The notes beneath the pieces were generated by a model, which was not told where the DNA came from, searched no databases, and saw nothing but the letters and a program-made list of their open reading frames with translations. The position numbers and the translations under genes are program-made. This document shows positions 27,101 to 37,006 of a stretch of 64,000 nt of DNA, in pieces; the stretch's first letter is position 1; every line of letters begins with the position of its first letter. Source of the DNA: Lineus longissimus (Eukaryota; Nemertea; Pilidiophora; Heteronemertea; Lineidae); assembly GCF_910592395.1 (NCBI RefSeq), contig NC_088312.1, positions 4,714,001-4,778,000 on the forward strand, read 5' to 3'.

Positions 27101-30100
27101 AGTTTACCAGGAATCCTGTATTATGGCAAGTTTGTTTCGTTGGAAGAACAGTGGAACCTTCATTAGTTGACGCCTGTGTTAGTGGGATATCCACTCTGTT
27201 TTGGGACGGTGGTTTTGGTCACAAATTGATAGTTTCTATGCTATTTGGCTGCTGTCATGAGGACCCCTACCAGGTGTTAAGAACAACATTTGTCAGTACC
27301 AAGGGTGTCCTTAATAGAGAGGTTCTACTGTTTTCCTTATTGGAAGATGAGGGAGTCAAACTTTTTGATGCTCTCAAAATGTCTTCAAAGGAACCATGAT
27401 CAGATGAAAGTAAATCACGAAATATTTTTGCAGCTGCTTACATGTATAAAAACAACATCTTCAAGTGCACTTCAATAAAATAATCTGAAATTTTTCTCCC
27501 GTAGGTTGAATGACTACCCAGGAAGCACTACATTTTATGTTGCTGGTTCCTATCGTCAAGAGGAGGTATTGCAATAAACACCACCACCCAATTTCTATTT
27601 CGCTTCCAAAATGTTACACAACCTTCAATTATTTGTTTGCGTTTTGTTTTTGTCTGTACATTTGTAGCTTAGCTTGGTCCTACTCAGCTTTAAAGTTTTG
27701 GGTTTGGTACGGCTGTGACTGATTGTGACTGCCAGGATGTTGAGACTAAGAAACTGGAATGCAGACTGGTTAAACTGATTATTAAGCAAAATGTGATGGT
27801 ATACTCTCATGTATTCGATGTACAATTGTTTTGAACACAATGTACTGTTGCATGGATCAGTTTTGCAAAAAATAGGTTTTATTGGGAGACACAGTTATAT
27901 CTACACTACCGTATCAGCTGCATGACCTAATAAATACAAAACCGCACACTTCTTGCCTGGCAATGCTAATTGCACTAACACCAATGAAGTGTGTCATCAG
28001 CGCTTGAAATCTTGATCTTAAAATGTGACATATTTGTCATGTACTAGTGTGAATAGTAGTTGTCATGTTCATTTCTGTATGACTGGTCATTTTGTTCAAT
28101 CCGTCTTGTGAGGTCTTGTTGTGATCATTGTTTTCGTGGTTTGTGATTTGGACTTCTTGCTCACCGACTTTTACTTTGAGGCGCTTTTCATCCAGCTTGC
28201 AGCTTATTCACAACCATGACTTTCGCAAAATGTAGCCCTTGTGCGGCCAGGAGTTGTATCGTGCCAAATTACAGTTTTCAATCTCAAAATTCCGTCTTTT
28301 TTTAATCATCATTTATTTTGAAGCGTCTGTTTTGGAATTCTTATAAATTCTGGATTGAATGACCCCAAAGTTTGATCATTTCCAACTCCTGTCCTCTGGT
28401 GAAGGGAAGCAACAAGTCTCCTAACACAATATTTCTCCTTGCAGATTCACCCCATTTTCAGTTTTTTAAGGACTTTGGAGGGGTTTGAATGATAAAATGA
28501 GCTCTCTGTTATCTTACTCAGCTGCGAATGTCTGAAAGCTCTTGAACAGATGGACCCCTCCTGAGTCCTTTGAAATTGAAGACCTCACTTCCCAAGTTTT
28601 AGTACTAATCGTTTTTTCCTGTTTGGTTTGTTCATGTGTTTATTTATGTTCCGCCCTCCAAGACCTAGGGACTCCAAGTTGGGACTAGTAGTGATGTGGG
28701 CATCAAGTTAAGGTGACTGTCAGGCTTCAACTTAAGACTGCTTATATAACTGAAAACAGATGGCAACCAATAACTATAGTCACGGTAACTTTAACTATGT
28801 AGTATGTAGTCATGATAACCAGAGTCTCATTCATTTTTGTGGTCTTGGCAACTGGCTACTGCCATCTTCTTAGTCATGGTGACCCATAACCACATGACAT
28901 AGCATTAATGGTATAAACCATGACTCTATTGGTTGCCATGGTAATCAATAGCATAGTTGTAGCCATGACAATCATACATGAACTACTAAACATAGGATCA
29001 GTAGTTTTTAAGATATAACATTTAATGCCATTTTTGTGGATTATTTTTTATTCAGTCTTTCTGGTGCCCCTGGACAGTATGATTATTCTATCTCCGGTCA
29101 TCGCGGAGAAGAGGTATAAACTTTTGGTAACATTTTTGAATCCTGACCCTCTCTGTCGTCTTTTTGTTTTTGCTATTTTCATGGGGGAGAGTTACCCAAA
29201 CGGGGTCAAGTTGTTGCATTGTCTGTTATTGGCTATGGGTACACGTTGAATTAACATTTTGGGGTGTTGAGATTGATCACTTCAGGAATTGATTCTTGAT
29301 ACATGTACCAACTATTAAGGTGTCGACCTGGCATGGCCCATTTCATGATTCCTTCTTTTTCAACAAAATTCATTGGAGAATATATTGTTGGGCTAGCACA
29401 GACAATGGATCAAATTTTGACATGAAATTCTCAAATCTGCATGCGGCATAAAACTGTTCACAATGTTAGTTCATCGGTGGTGCGACAGTATATGTCATAT
29501 TCGGACAGTCAACAATTTTTCAGTGGTATTGAGACTATTTGACCAATAAATTATACCCCAAGGAAAATAAGGTATTTCTGTATGACATTAAAATGGCACC
29601 ACCTATGATTTAACACGGAACTAATCAAACACCTTGACAAACATGTATTCACATACTAAAATAACACAGCTCCAAACACTACTAACTGCATACATTTGTC
29701 TTTAACTGAAACTTTGTATCCTAATAATGTGCAATCAAGAATGCTTCTGCTTGAGCAGGTGTGTTAATAATAACAGCTTTTAATGATATGCCTTGATGTG
29801 TTACTTTATAATCACTGAACATTACAGACATCAGTTCATAACAAAATTAAAATACTAACACCTAGTTAACCTGATGCACCTCGACTAACATCAAACCTGT
29901 CTAGTTCACCCTGGAGAATCTATCAGGCCTTCCAACTTAACAAGCAGTCTGCCCTGGATAGGGCTGCTTGAGCCCTGGGAGAATTACTGCCTGACAAGAC
30001 AAACACCCAAATTGCTATCCGTAGGACGAACCTACGATGCATTTTTCCTATATTTGATTCACCCTCATGTTCGTATGTTTCCCTACCCCCTCCCACAAAA

Positions 30101-33100
30101 AAGAATTAAGCATTTTCCGATGAACTTTATCAAAGTTTCCCGTCTTGTACATTAATTTGTTCAGTTTAATTTGCATGCTTTATCCTTTTTCCAACTATCT
30201 TGTTTTAAAAAGGTAATGGTTAAGTGTATGGTTTTGGATTTTGATTTTGTGTATGCTACTTGTATATAAATGCATAAAATATCCGGATATAGTGTTGCCT
30301 TGTTCTAATATCTTTCTGTGTTTAAATTGCAAACACGTTCTTCAAAATGTCATATCAGAATTTACATGTACATGTGTGCCAATTAAGCATGTTTTCAAAA
30401 CATCACAGCTGCAGTCACAACTCTATGTTGAGACGTCCAAGTACATGTAATTGAGGAGAAGATATCAATGTTGATTCTATGATGATAATACAGAGAACAC
30501 CACACATTGAAATTGTAGTATTAGAATAGAATACTGGTCCATATAATCCACAATTCGAAGTCAGTGGCCAACTAACTGTAAATCTTAAGGAAGGAAGTGT
30601 GAGCACAAATGCAAATTGTTTAAGAAAGTGTTACATTTGAATAATAAAAAGAATAAGATGATTTTTGACAAAGTGTGGTGATCACATTACTGATGCAATT
30701 ATGTCTTGGAATTTCTGACGACATTCGCCGTGATTTTCAGTGTGACCCTGCGGGCTGCTTGATCGAGCTCTGCATCCAGCTGGGTATCACCATGATTGGT
30801 AAACAGGCCTTCAACAACATCAAGGAATTGGTTATTCCGTAAGTACACCATGGAAAATGATTTGGGGAAGAGTAAGCCCTGTACTACTGCATTCGTCTCA
30901 ATGTGGAGACAACAGATTAAGCTGTGTTATACGTACATGTAGGCCTGCTGGCCTACAGCAAACAGCATCTTAGATTGGACCATAAGCTATATTCTCTCAT
31001 AAGTTTACTGCTTCAGTTGTTTGAGTTTCAACAGAAACCCTTTGAATCAATATCTTTCAAAGTGGTTGTCTTCGTTTCTTTAAGTGTTGTCATGAATTAC
31101 ATCCGTGCGCGCAAGGCAAAGAAGGCTGAAAAGGATGAGAAGAATGTCTACACAAGGTGGGAACAGGACTTTGACCTTGGTGCTCAGCCTGACCTTGGAT
31201 TGTTTGAGGAGTACCTTGAGATGGGTGAGTATTGACAAGGTCGGACTGTTCAGATTTTCCTCAAAATTTTGAATCTTTTCAGCCACTGCATTTGATGCAG
31301 CGTCTCTGTTGATGCATGACATCACGACCCCAACATGGCTCAGGGTTTGTCATTGATGACCGGTCATCCCAGAGAATGTGTAACACATCTACATGTATAC
31401 TTTTAGTACAGCGCCTTTTTTTATACTTGAGATGTTGCAGAGTTTGAGATGGATGATGACGGGTCATCCCTGATTACTTGTAACTCATTGATACCTTGAA
31501 TAATGTACATCCATCTATTTCAGTTGTGCAATTTGGTTTCATCACCATCTTCGTGGCTGCTTTTCCACTGGCACCATTGTTTGCTCTCATCAACAATGTC
31601 ATTGAGATTCGTCTGGACGCTTATAAGTTTGTCACACAGTGGAGGAGACCGGTCGCAGCTCGTTCACAGGATATTGGTAAGAAGTGGGAACTTTACGGGT
31701 TATCTTTTAGCCCAACTAATTGAGATACGTCTTTTATAACAGGTAGCCTTTGTGAATCGCCTTTAAATAAACTAATGGTTTTGTTTGATATCGATCACTA
31801 ATGTTTTCTTTTTGTAGGAGTCTGGATGATAATTCTTAAAAGCATCTCGTACTTCTCTGTCTTAACAAATGTAAGTAGAAAACAATCTTGCATGTAGTTA
31901 TGGACATTCACTTCTCTTTGATAAATGGTAAACTATCAATGCTACAATTGCATTCAAGTCTCAAGTTGTCTTCGCAGTTAAATTGCTTCAGTATACAACA
32001 TGTGCAGCCAATAGTACAAGCCAGAAATGAGCCTTGTGCCTTATCAATTAAGTGATTTGGTCATAACTTTGCCAATGTCATACTAGGCCCGATACGTATG
32101 TTATATGTTTTATTGTAGATACAAAAATTATGACTCGTCCCATCTCCTAGTAGTAGCCAAATCCAATGTACTATATATGTTGCCTTCCAGGCCTGCATCA
32201 TTGCCTACACCTCGGACTTCATCCCAAAGCTGGTCTACCTGTACGAGTACAGCCCCGATGGAAAGCTCACTGGCTACATGAACAATTCACTCTCCGTCTT
32301 TAATGTGACAAACTTCCAGCCTGGGAGTGCGCCGGAAGATCCACGAACAGATATTTTTGGAACTGTAATATACTGCAGGTACTTGTGGAACATGTCTGGT
32401 TGCAGCATGGTTCTTAAAGTGGTCTCATCCCTGCATTCTATTGTTTTGAACTGCAGAGGACTTTATAACCCAGTGTCTTTTTTAAAAAGCTGTTGCCATT
32501 TGCGAATAAATCGACCTTTTGATGGCACATACTGTTGTAACACTCCATGTTGGCATTTGGGCTCTTATCTGTAATGATTGTGGTTGTTATCAATCATGTT
32601 AATTGTGATTCAGTCTAATCCTTATAATCCCATTTGCAGGTACCGTGACTACCGAGTGGGACCTGGTGAGCCACGAGAGTACAAGTATTCGATGCAGTAC
32701 TGGCACATCTTTGCTGCCAAATTGGCATTTGTTCTTGTCTTTGAGGTGAGTCCAAAAGGGATTGTGCAGAGCTAGATCCCTGTGTTCAAAATACAACTGA
32801 GCAATCCATGTAAAGTAGACAAACACATTCCTTGGTTTGGAGCTTGTCTAAAAGATATCTGAGCATCAAAGGAATACAGGGGCCTTCTGCATGTTTACAC
32901 GAGTGTCCTTGGCAATTTGGCTGGAACAGGGCAGGAGATATAAGATTCAACAATATTTGTGTCTGCCACTACATCTATTGTTTTGTACAATTTACAGCAC
33001 TTTGTGTTCATCCTGAAAGCCCTCATCGACTACTTCGTACCCGACATGCCAGGCAATGTCAAGGCCCAGATCCTACGTGAGAAGTACCTGACCAAGACTG

Positions 33101-33192
33101 CTCTCCACGATGCGGAGGCATTGAAAGCCAAGCTACTACGCAAGAGGATGTCGTCTTCTCCGGCTGCTGCCCAGATAGAGACGAACATGTAG
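2281..33192 (+). CDS. Anoctamin (TMEM16) family protein, ANO5/ANO6-like, complete spliced gene
   Basis: The product is a ten-helix membrane protein of the Ca2+-activated phospholipid scramblase / ion channel family. The core model joins 27 exons: 2281-2317, 3335-3415, 4438-4502, 5419-5556, 6712-6795, 7311-7370, 9064-9111, 10249-10422, 12801-12899, 19389-19522, 21035-21141, 21427-21482, 23738-23794, 23980-24044, 24209-24343, 24535-24701, 24876-25096, 26096-26297, 26559-26670, 27505-27565, 30741-30838, 31085-31224, 31524-31676, 31818-31870, 32191-32378, 32640-32745, 32998-33192. Each has AG/GT borders and the phases agree, giving 3036 nt or 1011 residues, within family size. Residues about 172-262 are the cytosolic dimerisation domain and about 400-945 the membrane core. 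The family Ca2+ ligands are visible: N726, E730 (NNIKE), E776, E779 (EEYLE), E808, D812 (EIRLD). Motifs such as [21 protein letters not shown] and [12 protein letters not shown] support the call. The closest human relatives, from memory, are ANO5 and ANO6. Scramblase versus channel activity cannot be read from the sequence. The most 5' exons are the least certain. Confidence 0.95.
10249..12899 (+). CDS. Anoctamin dimerisation-domain exons (residues 172-262)
   Basis: Exons 10249-10422 and 12801-12899 encode the conserved cytosolic domain before the membrane core. Readable motifs are [12 protein letters not shown], then an acidic run and [33 protein letters not shown] and [17 protein letters not shown]. 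This order matches the family: the IDYVL strand, then the YE..L..LGLELE helix, then the KxHxPWEVL strand. The second exon ends with MKMPMK in phase 0, exactly where vertebrate ANO5/6 have K-M-P-I-K. Homology is strong from here on. Confidence 0.93.
15336..16488 (+). other. Candidate cassette exons inside the anoctamin intron 12900-19388
   Basis: Three short open segments with splice-like borders lie in this intron, and each keeps phase 0, like the flanking exons. They are 15336-15428 (31 codons, acidic end SQEDEENR, weak GTGGGA donor), 15904-15945 (14 codons, [14 protein letters not shown], acceptor CTTCATGTAG, weak GTCTGT donor) and 16474-16488 (a 15-nt microexon, VGDRK, donor GTGAGG). The core protein reads well without them. 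They would insert charged residues between the dimerisation domain and the pre-TM1 region, a site where ANO1 also uses short optional segments. Each one alone could be chance. Confidence 0.3.
17657..17823. mobile_element. Short inverted-repeat element in an anoctamin intron
   Basis: About 167 bp bounded by inverted copies of GGGCCAATTTCATAAAGGGC-GTTTA: the right copy, reversed, reads GGGCCAAATTCATAGAGGGC-GTTTA, two mismatches over 25 nt. The inner parts also pair weakly (TTTAAGGGTTAG against the AAACGC and TAAAC repeats). The size and non-coding interior suggest a MITE. No target duplication is evident. Confidence 0.55.
19389..21482 (+). CDS. Anoctamin pre-membrane exons (residues 263-361)
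   Basis: Exons 19389-19522, 21035-21141 and 21427-21482 encode the cytosolic stretch before TM1. Readable motifs are [48 protein letters not shown] and DAVYPLHE. These match the family pattern (FSRxR...F, xFFxxxxRxRIVYxIL, GI..L...G.Y....PLHD). Exon phases run 0/2, 2/1 and 1/0. Donors are GTAAGT, GTGAGT and GTAGGT. Confidence 0.92.
21922..21963 (+). other. Candidate 42-nt phase-0 cassette exon
   Basis: An AG acceptor at 21920-21921 and a consensus GTGAGT donor at 21964 bound 14 codons reading [14 protein letters not shown]. Both neighbouring core exons meet in phase 0, so the segment could be included or skipped without a frame change. It would lengthen the variable loop just after PLHE, where anoctamins differ in length. 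No homology supports it directly. Confidence 0.4.
23738..25096 (+). CDS. Anoctamin TM1, first extracellular loop and TM2 exons (residues 362-576)
   Basis: Exons 23738-23794, 23980-24044, 24209-24343, 24535-24701 and 24876-25096. They carry [20 protein letters not shown], the GEKIGIYF helix, TM1 (residues about 415-440), a cysteine-rich extracellular loop ([17 protein letters not shown], with one NLT glycosylation sequon), TM2 ([17 protein letters not shown]) and the cytosolic FLEFWKRRE...[13 protein letters not shown] region. The loop cysteines fit the disulphide-bonded loop of the family. The start of exon 24535 is duplicated just upstream (see the 24390-24564 entry). Confidence 0.94.
24390..24564 (+). 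repeat. 87-89 bp tandem duplication spanning a splice acceptor and exon start
   Basis: Two nearly identical units lie head to tail: about 24390-24477 and 24479-24564. Each holds the intron end (GCATGTACTATCAAGTACTC and onward, a TA-rich stretch, TCTCTCTTTCAG) and the first exon bases (ATGATATTTG, GATGAGAGTGGTATCGG). The copies differ by one TA unit and a few substitutions. The second acceptor (exon start 24535) gives the family-like protein. The first (24448) is exactly 87 nt upstream and in frame with no stop, so its use would add 29 residues, mostly hydrophobic, to the first extracellular loop. The first copy has no donor of its own. Confidence 0.9.
26096..27565 (+). CDS. Anoctamin TM3-TM5 region exons (residues 577-701)
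   Basis: Exons 26096-26297, 26559-26670 and 27505-27565. The first holds a long hydrophobic segment ([19 protein letters not shown]) and [20 protein letters not shown], ending in [13 protein letters not shown]. The second reads [20 protein letters not shown] then [16 protein letters not shown], a hallmark of the ANO5/6 branch. The third (61 nt) reads [20 protein letters not shown] and ends in phase 0. This is the scrambling-domain part of TMEM16 proteins. Confidence 0.93.
27103..27150 (+). pseudogene. Possible decayed alternative copy of the 27505-27565 exon
   Basis: A good acceptor (TTTCTTTCTGCAG) is followed in the expected phase by [15 protein letters not shown]. This echoes the family stretch PG-x-VY-x-GK-x-R-x-EE that the downstream exon also encodes. 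No GT donor sits where the frame needs one, and the frame stops at 27166-27168. The real exon is clearly 27505-27565. This segment looks like a former mutually exclusive exon that has lost its donor, but the resemblance is short and could be chance. Confidence 0.3.
28740..28980. repeat. Degenerate repeat cluster with an RFX X-box-like palindrome
   Basis: Several imperfect direct and inverted copies of a short motif lie within 240 bp: ATGGCAACCAATAACTATAG at 28760, GTCATGATAACC, GTCATGGTGACC, TATTGGTTGCCATGGTAATC at 28927 and TAGCCATGACAATC. The copy at 28932-28945, GTTGCCATGGTAAT, is close to the palindromic RFX X-box (GTTGCCATGGNAAC). This is a decayed repeat, an intronic regulatory cluster, or both. 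Confidence 0.4.
30741..33192 (+). CDS. Anoctamin Ca2+-binding core and C-terminus exons (residues 702-1011)
   Basis: Exons 30741-30838, 31085-31224, 31524-31676, 31818-31870, 32191-32378, 32640-32745 and 32998-33192. TM6 carries [10 protein letters not shown] (N726, E730), TM7 carries [14 protein letters not shown] (E776, E779) and TM8 carries [13 protein letters not shown] (E808, D812). These six are the Ca2+ ligands known from mouse ANO1 and fungal TMEM16 structures, so a working Ca2+ site is inferred. Next come [18 protein letters not shown], an extracellular stretch with NNS and NVT sequons, [13 protein letters not shown], the last helices and the tail [16 protein letters not shown], ending at TAG 33190-33192. 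The tail resembles human ANO5. Confidence 0.95.
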
Positions 33193-34365
33193 TTGGTTTC
33201 ATCCTTGGTTTGCCAGAATTGGATGTACTTTTTGTAATAGAATTTTGATCAATGAGTAAGGAGTTCTGGCATTCTTTAGTTGAAATGGTGTGGAATGTTG
33301 AGGACCCCAGTCAAAATCATTGTAGTCGACCAACCTTGAAGCAGTTTCCTCATGCCAGTCACACAGAAGTTTTTCAAGTAAAAGTTGTATGATGTTTAGG
33401 AACATGTAGCAGCAACAAAGGTGAACGCACAATGATGTTGTTTAAATTGGTAACAAGTTTTGTATTGCTTAACTGTGCTGATTTCGCGGAGTGCATGAAA
33501 TTGTCTGGATTGGCAGTTTATTTTGAAGAAAACAGTAGTGATGACTAGGTACTAGTTGGATGCCACAGAGTAGACGCACTGTTACCCATTTTAGACTTGT
33601 CTTGTGTCCTCAGGCTGAAGTTGACAAGAACTTGCCTGCACCTGTAGCTACATGCGTTATCTGATGTTCTGTTTCTGATGTAAAGTCTAAAGAAGTTCTG
33701 TTTCAATCTAGATGTAAATATTACATGTATTAACATTAGTGTATGCCTTGTTGTCAAAAACTGTAGATTATCATACCCAGTTGTTAAACGGCGTGATGAT
33801 TCATTATTTCATGGTGGGATGCTTTTAACACCTTCAGCGCCGAACCACGTAGATCTTCGTGGCCCAAATCCCCCCTCTTTGAGCTGGTTATCGGAGTCTC
33901 ATGGACTTCATGAAAGAACTACGCCATCGCCATCTTCAGGGCAAGGTAGGAACTAGTTCAGAACTTTAAAGGGCACAGTTCCTTCCTTGCCCTGAAGATG
34001 GCGAAGGCGTAGTTCTTTCATGAAGTCCATGAGACTCCGATAACCAGCTCAAAGGAGAGGGGGATTTGGGCCACGTAGATCTACGTGGTTCGGCGCTGAA
34101 GGTGTTAACAAGGATTGTATCATTATTTAAGAAAGGAAGAAAAGTCCCATTTCTTATCAACAGACTTGAACTTGAGTATTCATTTGTAGGTGTTTTTTTG
34201 TGATAAGAAAATGTTCTTCTCTTCCTTAATGAGTTCTCTTTGATTATTCTCATGCCATACATGTATTCACTTTAATACTTTCATAGTGTCTCAGGTGCAA
34301 TTTGCAGCAATTCTTTGCTTGAAATGCTCTGTGTTGTAGTTTGAATGGGTAAAGCTTCAAATAAA
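33193..34365 (+). other. Probable 3' UTR of the anoctamin gene
   Basis: No AATAAA is seen between the stop codon and 34360. The first one (34360-34365, in TTCAAATAAAGCC) is the likeliest poly(A) signal, giving a 3' UTR near 1.2 kb. The 276-bp hairpin element at 33829-34104 lies inside it. A second imperfect hairpin follows at 34133-34225 (arms about 27 nt, with AAGGAAGA...TTCTTATCA facing its complement). The true transcript end is unknown. Confidence 0.5.
33829..34104. mobile_element. TTAA-flanked hairpin MITE, copy 1 (piggyBac-like target site)
   Basis: A 276-bp near-complete palindrome. The left arm begins CACCTTCAGCGCCGAACCAC and the right end is its reverse complement, ending GTTCGGCGCTGAAGGTG. 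TTAA stands directly on both sides (33825-33828 and 34105-34108), the target duplication typical of piggyBac-type elements. The arms stay complementary almost to the centre (about 33955-33980). The right end holds the palindrome CCACGTAGATCTACGTGG, which has one mismatch in the left arm. There is no coding capacity, so movement would need a transposase from elsewhere. Confidence 0.85.
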
Positions 34366-37006
34366 GCCATTATCACCAGAACCATTTTGTTCAGCTAAGA
34401 GCTGGTACTTACATGTAGATTAACAAAATTAATATATTTCAGTGTTGACTTTCTTTGATAACAAATTATGATATAGTCATGTAGGCAACGACCTATCCTT
34501 TCGACTTCCATTTCGTTTTGTGATAAGAAACCATGACAAATTTATTCAGTCAGTATTATAAAGGAAATTTCAAAATCATTTACAAAGCGACAGTCTACAC
34601 AATCTTATGGTCTTAAGACCTTAACTTGCAAATCCCCGTGTGCCTTTTAACTATACTGCAAGACCGTTGTGTTTTTCTTCATATTGCTACTTTAAACTTC
34701 ATATACATGTATTGTGGAACCTAGCTTTTATGATGTTTTACCTTTCCTTTCTTTTCAATACCATGAATACTTTGTTGGGATCAAATTTTAACTGATTTCA
34801 CAAATCACTTTACTTTTGCTACTTTTTATAGCTGTTCGACTTGCTTAGCACATCCATGTAATCAGCTGTGCTTAGCACATGTATGTAATCAGCTGTACGT
34901 AGACAATATCTATAAGATTGGTATAAATGTATGTCAAAATCATGTACTGAGGTAAACAAACATGTAGATTTAATGTTTACTTGTTGGAATTAGTCAGATT
35001 GTGTCTACAGTGTCCTCCCAATGAGGGGTTGTATTTTTTCCAGAAATTTTATATGTAATCTAATGTGATGTAAATCTTTCATGTATGAGAAACAAACAAA
35101 TTTACTATAATTTCTGTGCGATCAGTGAAGTGCGAGCCTCTGTACTCTACAGAAAATTGTGTCCTCAGAACAAACTGTTCTCATGGAACACATTTGACAA
35201 TCAGTGGATAAACAGAAATGTTCTCTGCAGATTCATCTGAATTTCAGTATTTGGGTATGATTTCTCGGTTAGTTGATGTCTCTGAATGTTTAGATAAATA
35301 TGGCCATAAACTGTAGAATATGGCCATAAACTGTAGAATTTGTTGATCTCCAAATATTTTTTACCTTCATGAATTATCACTGGAATATATTCTTGTAATA
35401 TCTTTGCATAATCAGATACATTTGTAGCTTACTACTTAAAAAGAAAGCTTTTCTCTTTCAAACAAATTTTGATGATCACCTTTAGTATGATGGTTAGAAG
35501 GGGGGGGGGATGCTCCTACATGTTTGAAGTCTAAATCATGATCACGTCATTGAAAGAGGCCTTATTTTCAAACTGTGTGGACATAATTGCATCCCGTGTA
35601 AATTGAAATGAAAACCTAGCTGTGTACATTGCTACTTTAGATTCTTCGCATTGAAAAATGGCAATATTTCTGTGGGGAGGAAACAAGCGGGCAAGTCTGG
35701 TGTGCAATGGAAATATTTGATTTACTTGAAGTAAAATTCATTTTGAAGATGTGCAGTATGTTTTGTTAATGTCATGATCCTCTGAAAAAGACTGTGTGTG
35801 AGAAAATAGATGAGTTTACCGACCACAATTTGTTGATATAAGAGAGTTCCAGATTTTCATTCGAGAGTGGCATTTTGACGGCGGCATTGCATTGCCTGCT
35901 GTCAGACATGCAAGGATACTGTATCTTATCAATGTCTGGTATGTGGAGAAACACTTATAAAGACAGTTAATTTGACTTGATGACGTGACCAGAGAAAAAG
36001 TCACCTCACTCTCATTCACTAAAGCCACAGTTGAGCAAAATACATGTTTGAATTAAGTATTAAAACTATTAAAGTTTCTTCTTTTTATAGACGTATTGTT
36101 ATAAATCTATTATGCGTATTTACATCATGTATCAAGTGTATTGCCGTACCTAAATTTCATTTATGCATACTTTAGGAGGTATATTAGACCAATATATTTT
36201 AAGGAAATCTGTACGTCATTCAGGGGCAGTTGCCATGCATCACACCACTGGCAGCTTTCCAGGCATACAATGGTGAAATGGTAAGAATTTCATTGATGTC
36301 TTCACTGTTTTCTAATTTCAATCATAGATGATAATAATAATATTTGAGAGGTGTAATCCAATTTGATTATTTTGATCAAGAAGAATTGTACATGTAAAAG
36401 ATGGTGAATAAATAGATAAGTATGTCTATGTAAAGTGTCTTCCGTTTTGCTCATTCTATGTACATTGGAAAAGTTCTTAGGAGACACCTCTCTATTAGGG
36501 ACCCCCCTTCCTTGAATAGAGAGATTTTACATCTGTGTGTATTGCAGTTGGATAGTTTTTGTTAATTCTGATTGCCAGTTTGTCCATATGTTTGTCTTAT
36601 AATCTTCTAACAAGGCTTTGAGAGACCATGTCCTACGATCCAAGTCTTCCATCAGCAGATTTCTTAATCCCCATCTACCTTGTACACCAATTACAATGTG
36701 TCGTCCAGACGAACAGATCTTGTGGACCAATGATGTGTCCTTGACGAAAACGTCTCACAACAAAATGGTCGACGTATCAGAAACTTCCAGAAAATTCACA
36801 ATGAAATTGACATTAGCCTAGAGGGACATTCATTTACGTTACACCGTCCTTTCCCGAAATCGGTGTGCCGTTTTCATGGCCAATCCACATTTTCGAAAAA
36901 ACTACCACATGTACTGATGACGTATTTCACAATGTCGATTTCCAGCTGAACACGTTTTTCGAGAAAATCCTTTCAATTTTTCATAATATCTCGAAAAGTC
37001 ATCAAA
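34366..37006. other. Intergenic region between the anoctamin gene and MRPS6
   Basis: AT-rich, without a recognised gene. It holds a near-repeat at 34844-34897 (units CTTAGCACAT...GTAATCAGCTGT), a 21-bp tandem duplicate near 35297-35339 (ATATGGCCATAAACTGTAGA), a G-run near 35501, and an exon-like 57-nt open segment at 36224-36280 between an AG and GTAAGA. The last 150 bp or so before 37007 should contain the MRPS6 promoter, but no TATA box is evident. Confidence 0.4.

Noticed and set aside
34606-34625. GGTCTTAAGACC palindrome
   Set aside because: Twelve bases of symmetry in AT-rich spacer is expected by chance at this scale.
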